This document shows positions 1-10,601 of a stretch of 64,000 nucleotides of DNA, piece after piece (positions within the stretch are counted from its first letter, which is position 1; each line of letters starts with the position of its first letter). Origin of the DNA: Paenacidovorax monticola (GTDB lineage Bacteria; Pseudomonadota; Gammaproteobacteria; Burkholderiales; Burkholderiaceae_C); NCBI RefSeq assembly GCF_014489595.1, contig NZ_CP060790.1, forward strand, positions 3,720,001 through 3,784,000, written 5' to 3'. A program made the position numbers and the translations under genes. The notes below the pieces were generated by a model. It was not told the origin of the DNA. It searched no databases and saw only the letters and a program-made list of their open reading frames with translations.

Positions 1-283
1 CTTCCGAGAAGTCCTTGTGGCCCGGCGTGTCGAGCAGGTTGACCACATGGTCGCGGTAGGCCATCTGCATCACGCTGGAGGCCACCGAGATGCCGCGCTG
101 CTTCTCGATCTCCATCCAGTCCGAGGTGGCATGGCGGCTGGCCTTGCGGCCCTTGACGGCGCCCGCGATCTGGATCGCGCCCGAGAACAGCAGCAGCTTC
201 TCGGTCAGCGTGGTCTTGCCCGCGTCGGGGTGGGAGATGATGGCAAAGGTCCGGCGGCGCCGGGTTTCTGGGGCGTACGACAC
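1..283 (-). CDS. prfC: Peptide chain release factor 3 (N-terminal part, runs off window)
   Basis: GTPase that recycles RF1/RF2 from the ribosome after termination. Only the first ~94 residues are present; the gene continues beyond base 1. The translation has the P-loop [16 protein letters not shown], the switch region around [14 protein letters not shown], and the G3 motif [10 protein letters not shown], an order typical of RF3 rather than EF-G. A GTG start at 281-283 fits the usual N-terminus ([10 protein letters not shown] follows). The gene is divergent from ahcY. A TAAAAT sequence near 374-379 on the minus strand could be its -10 box. Family assignment is firm; the start is inferred. Confidence 0.93.
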   Translation of the reverse strand, partial: MSYAPETRRRRTFAIISHPDAGKTTLTEKLLLFSGAIQIAGAVKGRKASRHATSDWMEIEKQRGISVASSVMQMAYRDHVVNLLDTPGHKDFSE

Positions 284-409
284 AGTGATTTCGGGTGAGG
301 TGCCAGCGCGGCGGGCCGCGTGGCGGAGGGAAAAGCGGGAAGGGCACCACGGCCGCTTCCGGTGATGGGCCGAATTTTAAGGGCGCGGGGCTGCGGGCGG
401 GCTGCCCGG

Positions 410-415
410 TATAAT
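410..415 (+). promoter_or_regulatory. -10 box of the ahcY promoter
   Basis: A perfect TATAAT lies here. Transcription would start about 7 bases later, near 422, right at the first base of the SAH riboswitch. No convincing -35 is seen at the expected spacing in the GC-rich upstream sequence. Confidence 0.7.
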
Positions 416-423
416 CCGCGCTT

Positions 424-500
424 TCCGAGGAGCGTTGCAGCGCCCCCAGCATGGCGGGGCGCGAGGCTCGGATTCTTTGCATTCGCAACGACGCTCGCCC
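424..500 (+). promoter_or_regulatory. S-adenosylhomocysteine (SAH) riboswitch
   Basis: Matches the SAH riboswitch: P1 is CCGAG (425-429) with CTCGG (467-471), directly followed by the conserved GAGCGUUGC strand (430-438). The 3' strand CAACGACGCUC (486-496) can pair back with GAGCGUUG as the pseudoknot. The internal hairpin around 441-460 varies in this class. The element sits between the promoter and ahcY, the classic arrangement in beta- and gammaproteobacteria, where SAH binding turns expression on. It probably also controls tlyA and metF downstream. Confidence 0.9.
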
Positions 501-565
501 ACGCTTCTTGTGCGGTGAGTTTCCCCCAAGGCGTGGTTTTTTCAGCATCCGATTTGGAGAAAACC

Positions 566-1993
<1,428 letters not shown>

Positions 1994-2142
1994 GAACCAG
2001 CTCCTGAGGCGCTATGCGCCTTTCCGTTGCACGCAGCCCCTTCTCCCGGCCATCGCCAGAAAGGGTTGCGGCACCGGTGGCCGGCGTCTGCTGGCCCGGG
2101 GCCGCGCCAGTCCTTGGCGCCATGGGTAGATTTGTTTGCTCG

Positions 2143-2198
2143 TTAATTGATAGCTGTATCCGCTTGATGGAAGAGCGCTTGCAGCCGATTTGATTCAA
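2143..2198. repeat. Dispersed intergenic repeat, degenerate copy
   Basis: Contains GATAGCTGTATCCGCTTG, then GAGCGCTTGCAGCC and GATTTGATTCAAA. This is the layout of the short repeat found between genes in Comamonadaceae (AGC..GCTTG / AAGCGCT arms). The arms are imperfect. It lies between ahcY and tlyA, and only ~16 bases separate its end from the tlyA start. Confidence 0.55.
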
Positions 2199-2213
2199 AG
2201 AAGGAAGAGCGCC

Positions 2214-3214
2214 ATGCGCGCGGACGTGTTTTTGGTGGAAGGCGGCCATGCCGCCACCCGGTCGCAGGCCCAGCGGCTCATCGCCGCGGGCGTGCAGTGG
2301 CGCCTCGCGCCCACGCTGCCCTGGAACAAGGTGGCGAAGAACGGCGACGACATCCCGGCGCTCGCCGAGGTGCAGTTGCTCGATGCGGCCGAGGCCAAGT
2401 ACATCTCGCGCGGCGGGCTCAAGCTCGAGGGCGCGCTCGCGGCCACGGGCGTGGCTGTGGAGGGTCTGCGCTGCCTGGACGTGGGCCAGAGCACGGGGGG
2501 CTTCACCGACTGCCTGCTGCAGCGTGGCGCCGCGCAGGTGATCGGCGTGGACGTGGGCCATGGCCAGCTGCATGAGCGCCTGCGCAACGACCCGCGCGTG
2601 GTCTGCGTCGAGGGCCTGAACGCCCGCGCCGTGACGCCCGAATCCCTGGAGGAGGCCTGCGAGGAGGCGCTGTCCGAGCGCGTCGAGGCCGAGCCCGAGG
2701 ACAACGAGACCCAGCCCGAGGCGCCCTACGCCTGGATGCGCAATGGCGGCGTGGTCGACGACGACTACGACGACAGCGGCGATGCCCGGGAGCAGGACGT
2801 CGAGGACTTCAAGGCCGAGCGCGCCGCCAAGGCCCGGGCGCGTGCCGAGGGCTCGCTGCCCACCGTGCGCCGGCGCCGTGCCGAGTACGCCGGTGCGGAC
2901 ATCACGCCCGCGTTCGACCTGGTCACGGGCGACCTGTCCTTCATCTCGCTCACGCTGGTGCTGCCTTCCATTGTGCCGCTGCTCAAGGCGGGGGCACGCT
3001 GCTCATGCTCGTCAAGCCGCAGTTCGAGCTGCAGCCCGGCCAGGTGGGCAAGGGGGGCATCGTGCGCGACCCCGCGCTGTACGCTCTGGTCGAGCAGCGC
3101 ATCCGCGACTGCTGCGCGGCCCTGCCGCTGCAGGTGCTGGGCTGGCTGGACAGCCCCATCGAGGGCGGTGACGGCAACCGCGAATTCTTCATCCATGCAA
3201 GGAGGGTGGCATGA
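2214..3214 (+). CDS. tlyA: TlyA-family rRNA methyltransferase, frameshifted
   Basis: S4-domain plus FtsJ-type SAM methyltransferase of the TlyA (2'-O-ribose, 16S/23S rRNA) family. The S4 RNA-binding region covers residues 1-60. The SAM motif LDVGQSTGGFTDCLLQRGA lies at ~88-107, followed by GVDVGHGQLH. A strongly acidic insertion (~residues 142-232) sits before DLVTGDLSFISL, making it ~333 residues against the usual ~250-270. The frame breaks at a G5 run (2990-2994). One extra G restores GGTLLMLVKPQFEL and the C-terminus GNREFFIHARR. The stop overlaps the metF start (ATGA), so the two are coupled. ATG 2214 follows GAAGGAAGAG. Confidence 0.85.
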
Positions 3215-4050
3215 GCCCATCCACGGCCTTCCCGGTCAGCTTCGAATTCTTCCCGCCCAAGACGCCCGAAGGCGCCGACAAGCTGCGCGGCGTGCGCCAG
3301 CAGCTCTATGCGCGCCGGCCCGAGTTCTGCTCGGTCACCTACGGCGCGGGCGGCTCCACGCAGGCGGGCACCTTCGCCGCCGTGCAGGAGATCCTGGCCG
3401 AGGGCGTGAGCGCGGCGTCGCACTTCTCGTGCATCGGCGCCACGCGCGCGAGCGTGCGCGAGCAGCTCGCCCAGCTCAAGGCCATGGGCGTGAAGCGCCT
3501 GGTGGCGCTGCGCGGTGACCTGCCCAGCGGCTACGGCATCGGGGGGGAGTTCCACTACGCGAGCGATCTTGTGGCCTTCATCCGGGCCGAGACGGGCGAT
3601 GACTTCCACATCGAGGTGGCGGCCTACCCCGAGGTGCATCCCCAGGCCCGCTCGGCCGAGGCCGACCTGCAGGCCTTCGCCACCAAGGTCCGGGCGGGGG
3701 CCGACTCGGCCATCACGCAGTATTTCTTCAACGCCGACGCCTATTTCCGCTTCGTCCACGAGGTGCGCCGCCTGGGCCTCGACGTGCCCGTGGTGCCCGG
3801 CATCATGCCGATCACGGGCGCTTCGCAGCTCATGCGCTTCTCGGATGCCTGCGGCGCCGAGATCCCGCGCTGGATCCGCCTGCGCCTGCAGGGCTTTGGC
3901 GACGACACGGCCAGCATCCGTGCCTTCGGCCTCGACGTGGTGACCGAACTGTGCGAACAGCTGCGCCGGGGCGGCGTGCCGGGGCTGCACTTCTACACCA
4001 TGAACCAGAGCGCGGCCACGCTGGCCATCTGCGAGCGCCTGGGCATCTAG
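3211..4050 (+). CDS. metF: Methylenetetrahydrofolate reductase [NAD(P)H]
   Basis: Reduces 5,10-methylene-THF to 5-methyl-THF, the methyl donor for methionine synthesis. The 279-residue TIM-barrel protein has FEFFPPKTPEG at the start, the folate/FAD motifs SVTYGAGGST and LVALRGD, EVHPQA, and ITQYFFNADAYF. It overlaps the end of tlyA by four bases and has a strong ribosome site (AAGGAGG, 3199-3205). Its place behind ahcY under an SAH riboswitch links methyl-group supply to SAH load. Confidence 0.97.
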   Translation: MSPSTAFPVSFEFFPPKTPEGADKLRGVRQQLYARRPEFCSVTYGAGGSTQAGTFAAVQEILAEGVSAASHFSCIGATRASVREQLAQLKAMGVKRLVALRGDLPSGYGIGGEFHYASDLVAFIRAETGDDFHIEVAAYPEVHPQARSAEADLQAFATKVRAGADSAITQYFFNADAYFRFVHEVRRLGLDVPVVPGIMPITGASQLMRFSDACGAEIPRWIRLRLQGFGDDTASIRAFGLDVVTELCEQLRRGGVPGLHFYTMNQSAATLAICERLGI

Positions 4051-4071
4051 TTCCTCGCGCAGTCCGGTAAC

Positions 4072-4715
4072 ATGCGCAGCCGTTTGGGTTTCGTGTTCCA
4101 CCTGTCGATGCATTCCGGACTTGCCCTGCTTACCTCGGCGCTGCTCGGCGCCTCTGTCCTGTGGCCTGCCGCCGCGCAGGCCCAGGTGCGCTACAGCTGC
4201 CGCGACGAGGGCGGCCGCACCTACACGCTGTCGCGGCCCTGCCCGCAAGGCTTTGCGACCACGGCCGTGTCGGCCGGGCCGCTGTCCGAGCCGTCCCGGC
4301 GCTACGAGCCCGCTCCGCGCCCGTGGCCGACGCTCCCGAGCACCACCGCTACATGAGTGGGCGCTGCCGCGCGCTGGACGACGCGATGCGCACCGCCTAC
4401 CAGAACGGCACGCCGGCGGATGTGGTGGCCGGCATGCGCCGGGAGTACCAGCGCGACTGCCGCGACGAAGAGTCCGAGGCATCGGTGCGCCTGTCCCGGG
4501 AGCGGCGCGAAGCCCAGCGGCTGCGCCGCGACGGCGAGCGGGAGGCGCAGGTCGCCCAGCAGGCCGCCCAGGAGGTGGATGCGCGCAGGATGCAGCAGTG
4601 CACCGAGTCGCGCCGCATCCTTGCGGCCAAGAAGGCGCGCACCGATCTGACACCGGGCGAGATCAACGATCTGCGCCGTTTCGAGGACAACATTGCCGCG
4701 CGCTGCCAGCACTGA
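4072..4715 (+). CDS. Secreted DUF4124-like protein with coiled C-terminus, frameshifted
   Basis: Not recognised by name. The first ~36 residues form a signal peptide (hydrophobic LALLTSALLGAS, then AAAQAQV). A short Cys-containing module YSCRDEGGRTYTLSRPCP follows, like DUF4124-type envelope proteins. The remainder is charged and helical (repeated E/R/Q), with Cys in SGRCRALDD, RDCRDEE and QQCTESRR, and ends IAARCQH. The reading frame breaks at a C-run (4320-4322); one added C joins PAPRP to VADAPEHHRY. The start at 4072 could instead be ATG 4108. It lies 21 bases after metF. Function unknown, probably periplasmic. Confidence 0.6.
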
Positions 4716-5412
4716 ATGCGTGCCCGGCCGCTGGCCGCACGCCTGGGGCGCCTGCCTGTTGGCGGCGGCCTTGCTGGCCGGCTGCGCGGCGCCGCCGGGC
4801 CCGCCGCCAGGCGAGCGGGCCGCCGAGCCCGCGCCGCCGGCCCGCGCCAAGCCGGCTGCTGCGCCCGTGCCCAAGGCCCGCCCTCCCGCGTCCGCCACGG
4901 GGGGCGTCGCCGCGCCTGCCGGGCTGCCGCCAGCGGCCGAGGCGCAGGCGCCTGCCGAGGAGCCGGGGGGCGTGTCCGATGGTGGCGTCTTGATCGGGCG
5001 TGGCCTGGCCTCCTGGTACGGGCCCAATCTGCATGGCCGCCGCACGGCCAGCGGCGAGCGCTTCGACCGCTATGAATTCACGGCCGCGCACCGCACGCTG
5101 CCGTTCGGCGCGCGCGTGTGCGTGCGCAGCGCCCTCACGGGAAAGGCCGTGGTGGTGCGCATCAACGACCGGGGCCCCTTCGGGCCGGGCCGGGTGATCG
5201 ACCTGAGCCAGGCGGCCGCGGAGGAGCTGGGCATGGTGGGCCTGGGCATCAAGCCCGTGGAGCTGTGGCACCTGGGCCCCGACGAGGACACGTGTCCTGC
5301 CAGCCTGCAGGATGCCGAGGTGGTGGCGCCCGGTGTGGACGAGGCGGCTCCCTCGCCTCAGCGCAAGGCCCGTGCGAAGGCCAGGCCCCGTCCGAAGCCG
5401 CGCCGTCGCTGA
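4693..5412 (+). CDS. rlpA: RlpA-like septal lipoprotein (lytic transglycosylase family)
   Basis: Lipoprotein with lipobox LLAGC, a long Pro/Ala-rich linker, then the double-psi beta-barrel RlpA core: ASWYGPNLHGRRTASGE, LPFGARVCVRS, VVVRINDRGPF and VIDLSQAAA. In other bacteria RlpA cleaves naked glycan strands at the septum. It lacks a SPOR domain and ends in a very basic tail rich in K/R/P. The start is uncertain. A TTG at 4693 overlaps the previous gene, a GTG at 4720 follows it directly, and an out-of-frame ATG at 4716 would need an extra base change. Core identification is firm. Confidence 0.85.
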   Translation: MPRAASTECVPGRWPHAWGACLLAAALLAGCAAPPGPPPGERAAEPAPPARAKPAAAPVPKARPPASATGGVAAPAGLPPAAEAQAPAEEPGGVSDGGVLIGRGLASWYGPNLHGRRTASGERFDRYEFTAAHRTLPFGARVCVRSALTGKAVVVRINDRGPFGPGRVIDLSQAAAEELGMVGLGIKPVELWHLGPDEDTCPASLQDAEVVAPGVDEAAPSPQRKARAKARPRPKPRRR

Positions 5413-5424
5413 GCAGAGGGGCGT

Positions 5425-6306
5425 CTAGCCGCCCGATTCGAGCGTGTGGGTGGCGTGCCGGTCCTGGGCCAGCAGCTCCACCATCTGGGGCAGGGCGGGC
5501 TGCAGCGCCGCCTTCAGGGTGAATGGCGGGTTGATGAGGAACATGCCGCTGGCGGGCAGGCCGGGGCGCTTGGCTTCGCCATCGGGGCTCTTGACGATCT
5601 GGCTCGACTTGACGGTGAGCGTGGCATGCAGCCAGCTCTTGCCGGCCTTGGTGGCCAGGGTCTTGAGGCGGCGCGGCAGATCGTGCGCCTCGGGGCGGGG
5701 AATGATGGGGTACCACACGGCATAGGTGCCCGTGGCGAAGCGCTTGAGCGCGTCCTGCACCATGTCCAGCACGCGGCCGTAGTCGCTCTTGATTTCATAG
5801 CTGGGATCGCACAGCAGCAAGGCGCGCCGGGCTGGCGGGGGCAGGAACTTCTTCACACCCTCGAAGCCGTCCTCGTGCAGCACGGCAACCTGGCGGCCGG
5901 CTTCGAGCTGGGCCACGTTGCCAGCCAGGGCGCGCAGGTCCGTGGGGTGGAGTTCGAACAGCTTGAGCTTGTCGTGGTCGCGCAACAGGCGCTGGGCGAT
6001 GAAGGGCGAGCCCGGGTAGACCTTGGTGGCGGGGCCGGTGTTGAAGGCGCGCACCATGTCCACGTAGTCCTGCAGGGCGGGCGCGAGGCCGCTGGCCTGC
6101 ACCAGGCGCAGGATGCCGTCCGAGGCCTCGCCGCTGGTGCTGGCGTAGTCGCCGTCGAGCCGGTACAGTCCGGCGCCGGCATGGGTGTCCAGCACGGTGA
6201 GGGCCGCGTCTTTCTGCGTCAAGTGTTGCAAAGTGGCAATCAGGACGGTGTGCTTGAGCACATCGGCATGGTTGCCCGCATGGAAGGCGTGGCGGTAACT
6301 GAACAT
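5425..6306 (-). CDS. rlmJ: 23S rRNA (adenine(2030)-N6)-methyltransferase RlmJ
   Basis: Methylates A2030 of 23S rRNA. The 293-residue protein starts MFSYRHAFHAGNHADVLKH, the RlmJ hallmark, and carries the SAM region VLDTHAGAGLY and the N6-adenine catalytic motif DPSYE. The C-terminus has FLINPPFTL. ATG at 6304-6306 has no clear Shine-Dalgarno. A TACCAT lies ~8 bases upstream, so the message could be leaderless. It is convergent with rlpA. Confidence 0.95.
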   Translation of the reverse strand: MFSYRHAFHAGNHADVLKHTVLIATLQHLTQKDAALTVLDTHAGAGLYRLDGDYASTSGEASDGILRLVQASGLAPALQDYVDMVRAFNTGPATKVYPGSPFIAQRLLRDHDKLKLFELHPTDLRALAGNVAQLEAGRQVAVLHEDGFEGVKKFLPPPARRALLLCDPSYEIKSDYGRVLDMVQDALKRFATGTYAVWYPIIPRPEAHDLPRRLKTLATKAGKSWLHATLTVKSSQIVKSPDGEAKRPGLPASGMFLINPPFTLKAALQPALPQMVELLAQDRHATHTLESGG

Positions 6307-6472
6307 GGGCCTCTATGGTAACCAGCGCGGGGCGCACGCCTTGCGGCCGCGCCACAATCCGTGCAAATCGCCATGCTTGTGATGCAGTTGGCAGGCATGA
6401 TGCGGTTTGTTGCGCTTGCCGGCCGCAGATGCCCCATGATGCCGGGCGGCCGTATCCACTTCCATCGCTTCC

Positions 6473-8260
6473 ATGACCGAATCCGCCAGTCTTGCTTCCC
6501 TCCGGGCGTGCGCCATGTCGACGCGCTGCCGGTGGGCACGCGCCTGGCCGAGTTCGAGATCCAGGCACTGCTGGGCGTGGGGGGCTTCGGCATGGTCTAC
6601 CAGGCGTTCGACCACTCGCTGCGCCGCCACGTGGCCATCAAGGAATACATGCCCTCGGCCCTGGCCGGGCGTGCGCAGGGGCAGTCGCTGTGGGTGCGTA
6701 CCTCCAGCGACGAACTGACGTTCCAGGCGGGCCTGGCCTCCTTCGTGAACGAGGCGCGCCTGCTGGCGCAGTTTGACCACCCCTCGCTGGTCAAGGTGTT
6801 CCGCTTCTGGGAGGCCAACAACACGGCCTACATGGTGATGCCCCTGTACGTGGGCATGACCTTCAAGCAGGCCCGCGCGCAGATGCGCACCCCGCCGCCC
6901 GAAGCCTGGCTGCGCAAGGTGCTGTGGTCGGTGCTGGACGCGTTGCGCGTGCTGCACGACGGCCAGACGCTGCACCGCGACATCTCGCCCGACAACATCT
7001 TCCTGCAGGACAACGGACCGCCCGTGCTGCTGGACCTGGGCGCGGCCCGCCACGCGATCAACGACCAGGATCGCCAGCACACGGCCGTGCTCAAGGTGAA
7101 CTACGCCCCCATCGAGCAGTATGCCGATGGCTCCGGCCAGGGCAGCGGCCTGCCCCAGGGGCCGTGGAGCGACCTGTACTCCCTGGCCGCCGTGGTCTAC
7201 GGCTGTCTGTGCAACGACACGCCCCTGCCGGCCACGCTGCGCTCCATCCGCGACCGCATGGTGCGTTTTCCGCGCGTGGCGAAAACGGTGCGGCGCCAGT
7301 TCGGCGTGGAGTATTCGGCGCCGTTCGTGGCGGCCATCGCCCAGGCCCTGGAACTGCAGCCAGAGAAGCGGCCCCAGTCCATCGACGAGTTTCTGCAGGC
7401 CATGGACATGGTGTCGGCCCCGGAGGGGCTGGCCCATTTCAACTGGCGGGCCGAACTCGGCAGCGTCTGGCAGCCGGCGGACGGTTCGTGCGAGCCTTCT
7501 GGCGCCGTTGCGCATGGCGCCGCGAATGACGACGTGCCCACCCAGTTCATGGCACCGCCCGAGGGCGTGCAGGTGGATGCCGAGATCGATACGGTGATCT
7601 GGCCCGAGCCCGCGCCCTCCGAGCAGCCGCAGGCCCTCGGTCCGGCTCCGGAGGCCGCGCCGGTGGCTCCGGCAAGGGTGCCTGCGCCGCGCGGTGTCCG
7701 GCGTCAGCGCTGGGCCTGGGGCGGTGCGGGCGCCACGGCCATGCTCGCGGGGCATTGCTGGTGGGCTGGTGGGGGCTGCGCGCGCCGGCGGCACCGCCCA
7801 AGGACGACATCATCACCGAGTGGGCGGAGCCCAAGGCCGCCCTGGCCGCCACGCCGGAGCCGGGCGCCTTGCCCCCGGAGCCGGCCGTGGCGGCGGCCGA
7901 GCCCGCTCCGGCCGCATCGTCCGCGGCGGTGGCAGCGCCCATGGCCGCCGATGCCCCTCCACCTCGCCCCGCGGCCCCCGGCGCAACGCGGCGCGCCCGG
8001 GCGTCCCCGAGCCGGTGGCCGTGGTGGCGCTGGATGTGCCGGCTCCGGAGCCGGCGCCAGCCCCCGCTCCGCGCCCCAAGCCCGCGGCGCCCCGTGCGCC
8101 CGGCCCGCAGGAGGTCTGCGCTGACACGGGCTTCCTTGCCCGCCCGATGTGCATCCACCAGGAATGCCAGAAGCCCGCCCAGGCCGGCCATCCGGTGTGC
8201 GTGGAAAACCGCCGCCGCATGGAGGCGGAGGAGCAGCGCCGCCAGACCCTCGCCAACTGA
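6473..8260 (+). CDS. Membrane-anchored Ser/Thr protein kinase, three frameshifts
   Basis: Hanks-type kinase of about 596 residues. The catalytic domain (~18-310) has the glycine loop LLGVGGFGMVYQAF, Lys in HVAIKEYMP, the catalytic loop LHRDISPDN, a DLG in place of DFG, and NYAPIEQY. A Pro/Ala-rich linker, one membrane span (around LLVGWWGL) and a Pro-rich periplasmic tail follow, ending in a Cys-bearing segment (VCADTGF, MCIHQECQK, PVCVENRR). Three one-base losses break the frame: at 6502-6503 (between MTESASLASL and PGVRHV), in the G4 at 7749-7752, and in the C5 at 7975-7979. Substrates are unknown; it is a monocistronic neighbour of rplM. Confidence 0.75.
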
Positions 8261-8275
8261 GGGTGGGGCCGCCAT

Positions 8276-8305
8276 TTGCATGGTGGCGGGGCAGTTTCGT
8301 ATAAT
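8276..8305 (+). promoter_or_regulatory. Promoter of rplM-rpsI
   Basis: TTGCAT (8276-8281) and a perfect TATAAT (8300-8305) are separated by 18 bases. Transcription would begin near 8312, leaving a leader of ~118 bases before rplM. I see no recognisable ribosomal-protein leader fold in it. Confidence 0.7.
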
Positions 8306-8430
8306 GGCGGGCTTCGCAGCGATTTCTGGGTCCCGCGGCGAAGCCTTTGACACCCACCTAAGAGGCTTCCTTCAGAGAAGCACCGACCGTGGAAAAGGGC
8401 CCGCCAAACCCTCTTCTGAAAGAGAAACTC

Positions 8431-8859
8431 ATGTCTACGTTCAGCGCAAAGCCCGCTGAGGTCGTGCACGAGTGGTTTGTGATTGACGCCACCGATAAGG
8501 TGCTCGGACGTGTCGCCAGCGAAGTGGCACTCCGTCTGCGCGGCAAGCACAAGGCCATTTACACGCCTCACGTCGATACCGGCGATTTCATCGTCATCAT
8601 CAACGCCTCGAAGCTCAAGGTCACCGGCACCAAGTCCCTGGACAAGGTGTACTACCGCCACTCCGGCTATCCCGGCGGCATCACGGCCACGAACTTCCGC
8701 GACCTGCAGGCCAAGCACCCCGGCCGCGCGCTCGAGAAGGCCGTCAAGGGCATGCTGCCCAAGGGCCCCCTGGGCTACGCCATGATCAAGAAACTCAAGG
8801 TGTACGGTGGTGCAGAGCATCCCCACACCGCTCAGCAGCCCAAGGCGCTGGAAATCTAA
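8431..8859 (+). CDS. rplM: 50S ribosomal protein L13
   Basis: The 142-residue L13 starts MSTFSAKP and contains [45 protein letters not shown] and [11 protein letters not shown]. The ATG at 8431 follows AAGAGAAACTC; an in-frame ATG upstream (8389) would lengthen the protein beyond the family and was not used. It is the first gene of the universal rplM-rpsI pair. Confidence 0.98.
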
Positions 8860-8870
8860 GGAGTCTTGAG

Positions 8871-9263
8871 ATGATTGGTGAATGGAACAATGGCACCGGC
8901 CGTCGCAAGTCCAGCGTCGCCCGCGTGTTTCTGAAGAAGGGCTCCGGCAAGATCACTGTGAATGGCAAGGACATTCAGCAGTATTTCGGCCGCGAAACCT
9001 CCATCATGATCGCCAAGCAGCCGCTGGTGCTGACCAACCATGTCGAAACCTTCGACATCCAGGTCAACGTGCACGGTGGCGGTGAATCCGGCCAGGCCGG
9101 TGCCACCCGCCACGGCATCACCCGCGCCCTGATCGACTACGACGCAACGCTGAAGTCCGCACTGAGCCAAGCCGGCTTCGTGACCCGCGATGCCCGTGAA
9201 GTCGAGCGTAAGAAGGTCGGCCTGCACTCCGCTCGCCGCGCCAAGCAGTTCTCGAAGCGTTAA
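8871..9263 (+). CDS. rpsI: 30S ribosomal protein S9
   Basis: 130-residue S9 with [14 protein letters not shown] near the start, [15 protein letters not shown], and the basic C-terminus [11 protein letters not shown] that reaches the decoding centre. The ribosome site AAGGAG (8859-8864) lies just before it, 11 bases after rplM. Confidence 0.98.
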   Translation: MIGEWNNGTGRRKSSVARVFLKKGSGKITVNGKDIQQYFGRETSIMIAKQPLVLTNHVETFDIQVNVHGGGESGQAGATRHGITRALIDYDATLKSALSQAGFVTRDAREVERKKVGLHSARRAKQFSKR

Positions 9264-9320
9264 TCGCTCGCCTGCTTTGCGGTTATGCTGCGACGCGCCC
9301 CGGGTGCGTCGCCTGCCGCG

Positions 9321-9348
9321 AAAAACCGCCCCTCGGGGCGGTTTTTTT
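9321..9348 (+). terminator. Rho-independent terminator after rpsI
   Basis: Stem AAAAACCGCCCC / GGGGCGGTTTTTTT with a TC loop, followed by a T-run. It ends the rplM-rpsI unit and the A-tract makes it able to work in both directions. Confidence 0.9.
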
Positions 9349-9376
9349 ATTTACGCCCACCGTTGGGTCACCGCCG

Positions 9377-10102
9377 ATGCGCTTTCGCCTGCTACGTCGC
9401 CGCCTCACCATTTCCGCCCCGCGCGTGGCGGTGCGCAGCGCGTTGCCCTGGCCGCTGCGCTGGCTCATGCTGGCCGTCGTGTTCGGCTTCTGTGCGGCCG
9501 TGGCGCTGTGGGCATTCGAGCTCGGCAAGAGCATCGCCGGGCTGGACTCGGGGGCCCGGGACGAGCTGGTGCGCCTGCGCGCCGAGGTGGAGCGCCTGCG
9601 CGAGGAAAACCGTGAGCAGCGCAGCGTGGCGCAGGCCGCCGACAGCGTGCTCACCGCCGAGCGCGCGGCGCGCGACGGCGTGGCGGCCCAGGTGCGCCAG
9701 CTGGAGGCCGAGAACCGCAGCCTGCGCGACGACCTGGGTTTCTTCGAGAAGCTCCTGCCCGCGGCCAAGGCCGACGGCCTGGCCATCCGGGCCCTGCAGG
9801 CCGAGGTGCTGGCGCCGACGCAGTTGCGCTGGCAGGTGCTGGTGATCCAGCAGGCGAAGAGCGCGCCCGAGTTCCGTGGCCGCCTGGAACTGCTGTTGTC
9901 GGGCACACGCGCGGGCCAGCCCTGGAGCCAGGTGCTGCCTGCCGAGGGGCTGCCGCTGCAGCTGCGCCAGTACCGGCGTCTGGAGGGCGTGCTCGAGCTG
10001 CCGCCGCAGGCCGTGGTACAAACCGCCACGGCCCGCGTGCTCGAAGGCGGCCAGGTGCGTGCCGTGCAGACCCTGGCCCTCGACTCCGCCGCGCGGCCGT
10101 GA
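9377..10102 (+). CDS. DUF6776-type membrane protein with coiled coil
   Basis: Short basic N-terminus, one membrane segment (~residues 29-48, [18 protein letters not shown]), then a coiled coil of heptad E/R/L repeats (~60-125) and a mixed alpha/beta C-terminal domain (~130-241). This layout matches the DUF6776 family common in Burkholderiales, whose function is unknown. It sits directly upstream of a bactofilin gene with ~41 bases between them, which suggests an envelope or cytoskeletal role. That link is inferred from position. Confidence 0.65.
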   Translation: MRFRLLRRRLTISAPRVAVRSALPWPLRWLMLAVVFGFCAAVALWAFELGKSIAGLDSGARDELVRLRAEVERLREENREQRSVAQAADSVLTAERAARDGVAAQVRQLEAENRSLRDDLGFFEKLLPAAKADGLAIRALQAEVLAPTQLRWQVLVIQQAKSAPEFRGRLELLLSGTRAGQPWSQVLPAEGLPLQLRQYRRLEGVLELPPQAVVQTATARVLEGGQVRAVQTLALDSAARP

Positions 10103-10143
10103 GCCGCGGCCCCGAACCGCCCGTACCCAGGAGCCCCGATCCC

Positions 10144-10542
10144 ATGTTTTCCCGCAAGAAGCAGCCCCCGCTCAAGAGCCTGATCGCCCACGGCAGCCGC
10201 ATCGAGGGGCAACTGCTGTTCACCGAAGGCCTGCGCATCGATGGCGAAGTGCAGGGCGACGTGCGCGCCACGGCCGAGCAGCCCAGCCTGCTCGTGGTGT
10301 CCGAGTCGGCGCGGGTCGAGGGAGCGGTGCATGCCGACCATGTGATCGTCAACGGCACGGTGCATGGGCCCATCCACGCGGGCGAACTGCTGGAACTGCA
10401 GCCCAAGGCGCGGATCGTGGGCGACGTGGTCTACAAGGCCCTGGAGATGCACCAGGGCGCGATCATCTCGGGGCAGATGCGGCCGCTGGCCGTGCTGGTC
10501 GAGGAAAAGCCCCCACTCAAGCTAGCGTCAAACCAGTCCTGA
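10144..10542 (+). CDS. Bactofilin family protein
   Basis: Cytoskeletal beta-helix protein of 132 residues. The core has regular hydrophobic/Gly turns: [70 protein letters not shown]. Bactofilins polymerise without nucleotide and recruit cell-wall enzymes; an M23 peptidase gene lies 3 kb downstream. The start ATG 10144 gives the usual short basic N-terminus MFSRKKQ. Confidence 0.9.
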   Translation: MFSRKKQPPLKSLIAHGSRIEGQLLFTEGLRIDGEVQGDVRATAEQPSLLVVSESARVEGAVHADHVIVNGTVHGPIHAGELLELQPKARIVGDVVYKALEMHQGAIISGQMRPLAVLVEEKPPLKLASNQS

Positions 10543-10570
10543 CCCCAATTCCCGACCCCAATGCAGTAGT

Positions 10571-10589
10571 ATTCAGGAAAACCCTGAAT
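10571..10589. promoter_or_regulatory. Inverted repeat ahead of erpA
   Basis: ATTCAGG (10571-10577) and CCTGAAT (10583-10589) form perfect 7-base arms around AAAAC, 12 bases upstream of the erpA start. It could be an operator or an mRNA hairpin close to the ribosome site. It does not resemble the E. coli IscR type 1 site. Confidence 0.4.
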
Positions 10590-10601
10590 CGGAGTATCCC
10601 C

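Noticed and set aside
320..565. In-frame extension of ahcY upstream to an ATG at 320
   Set aside because: It would translate through the promoter and SAH riboswitch and add 82 residues absent from the family; ATG 566 has a ribosome site and the normal N-terminus.
2005..2024. AGGCGC/GCGCCT hairpin just after ahcY as a terminator
   Set aside because: Only six base pairs with a three-base loop and a short T-tract; too weak to claim, and a terminator here would conflict with co-transcription of tlyA-metF.
4716..5075. ATG at 4716 as an alternative rlpA start
   Set aside because: It is out of frame with the lipobox and RlpA core. It would need an inserted base, opposite to the one-base losses seen elsewhere, so it is only noted.
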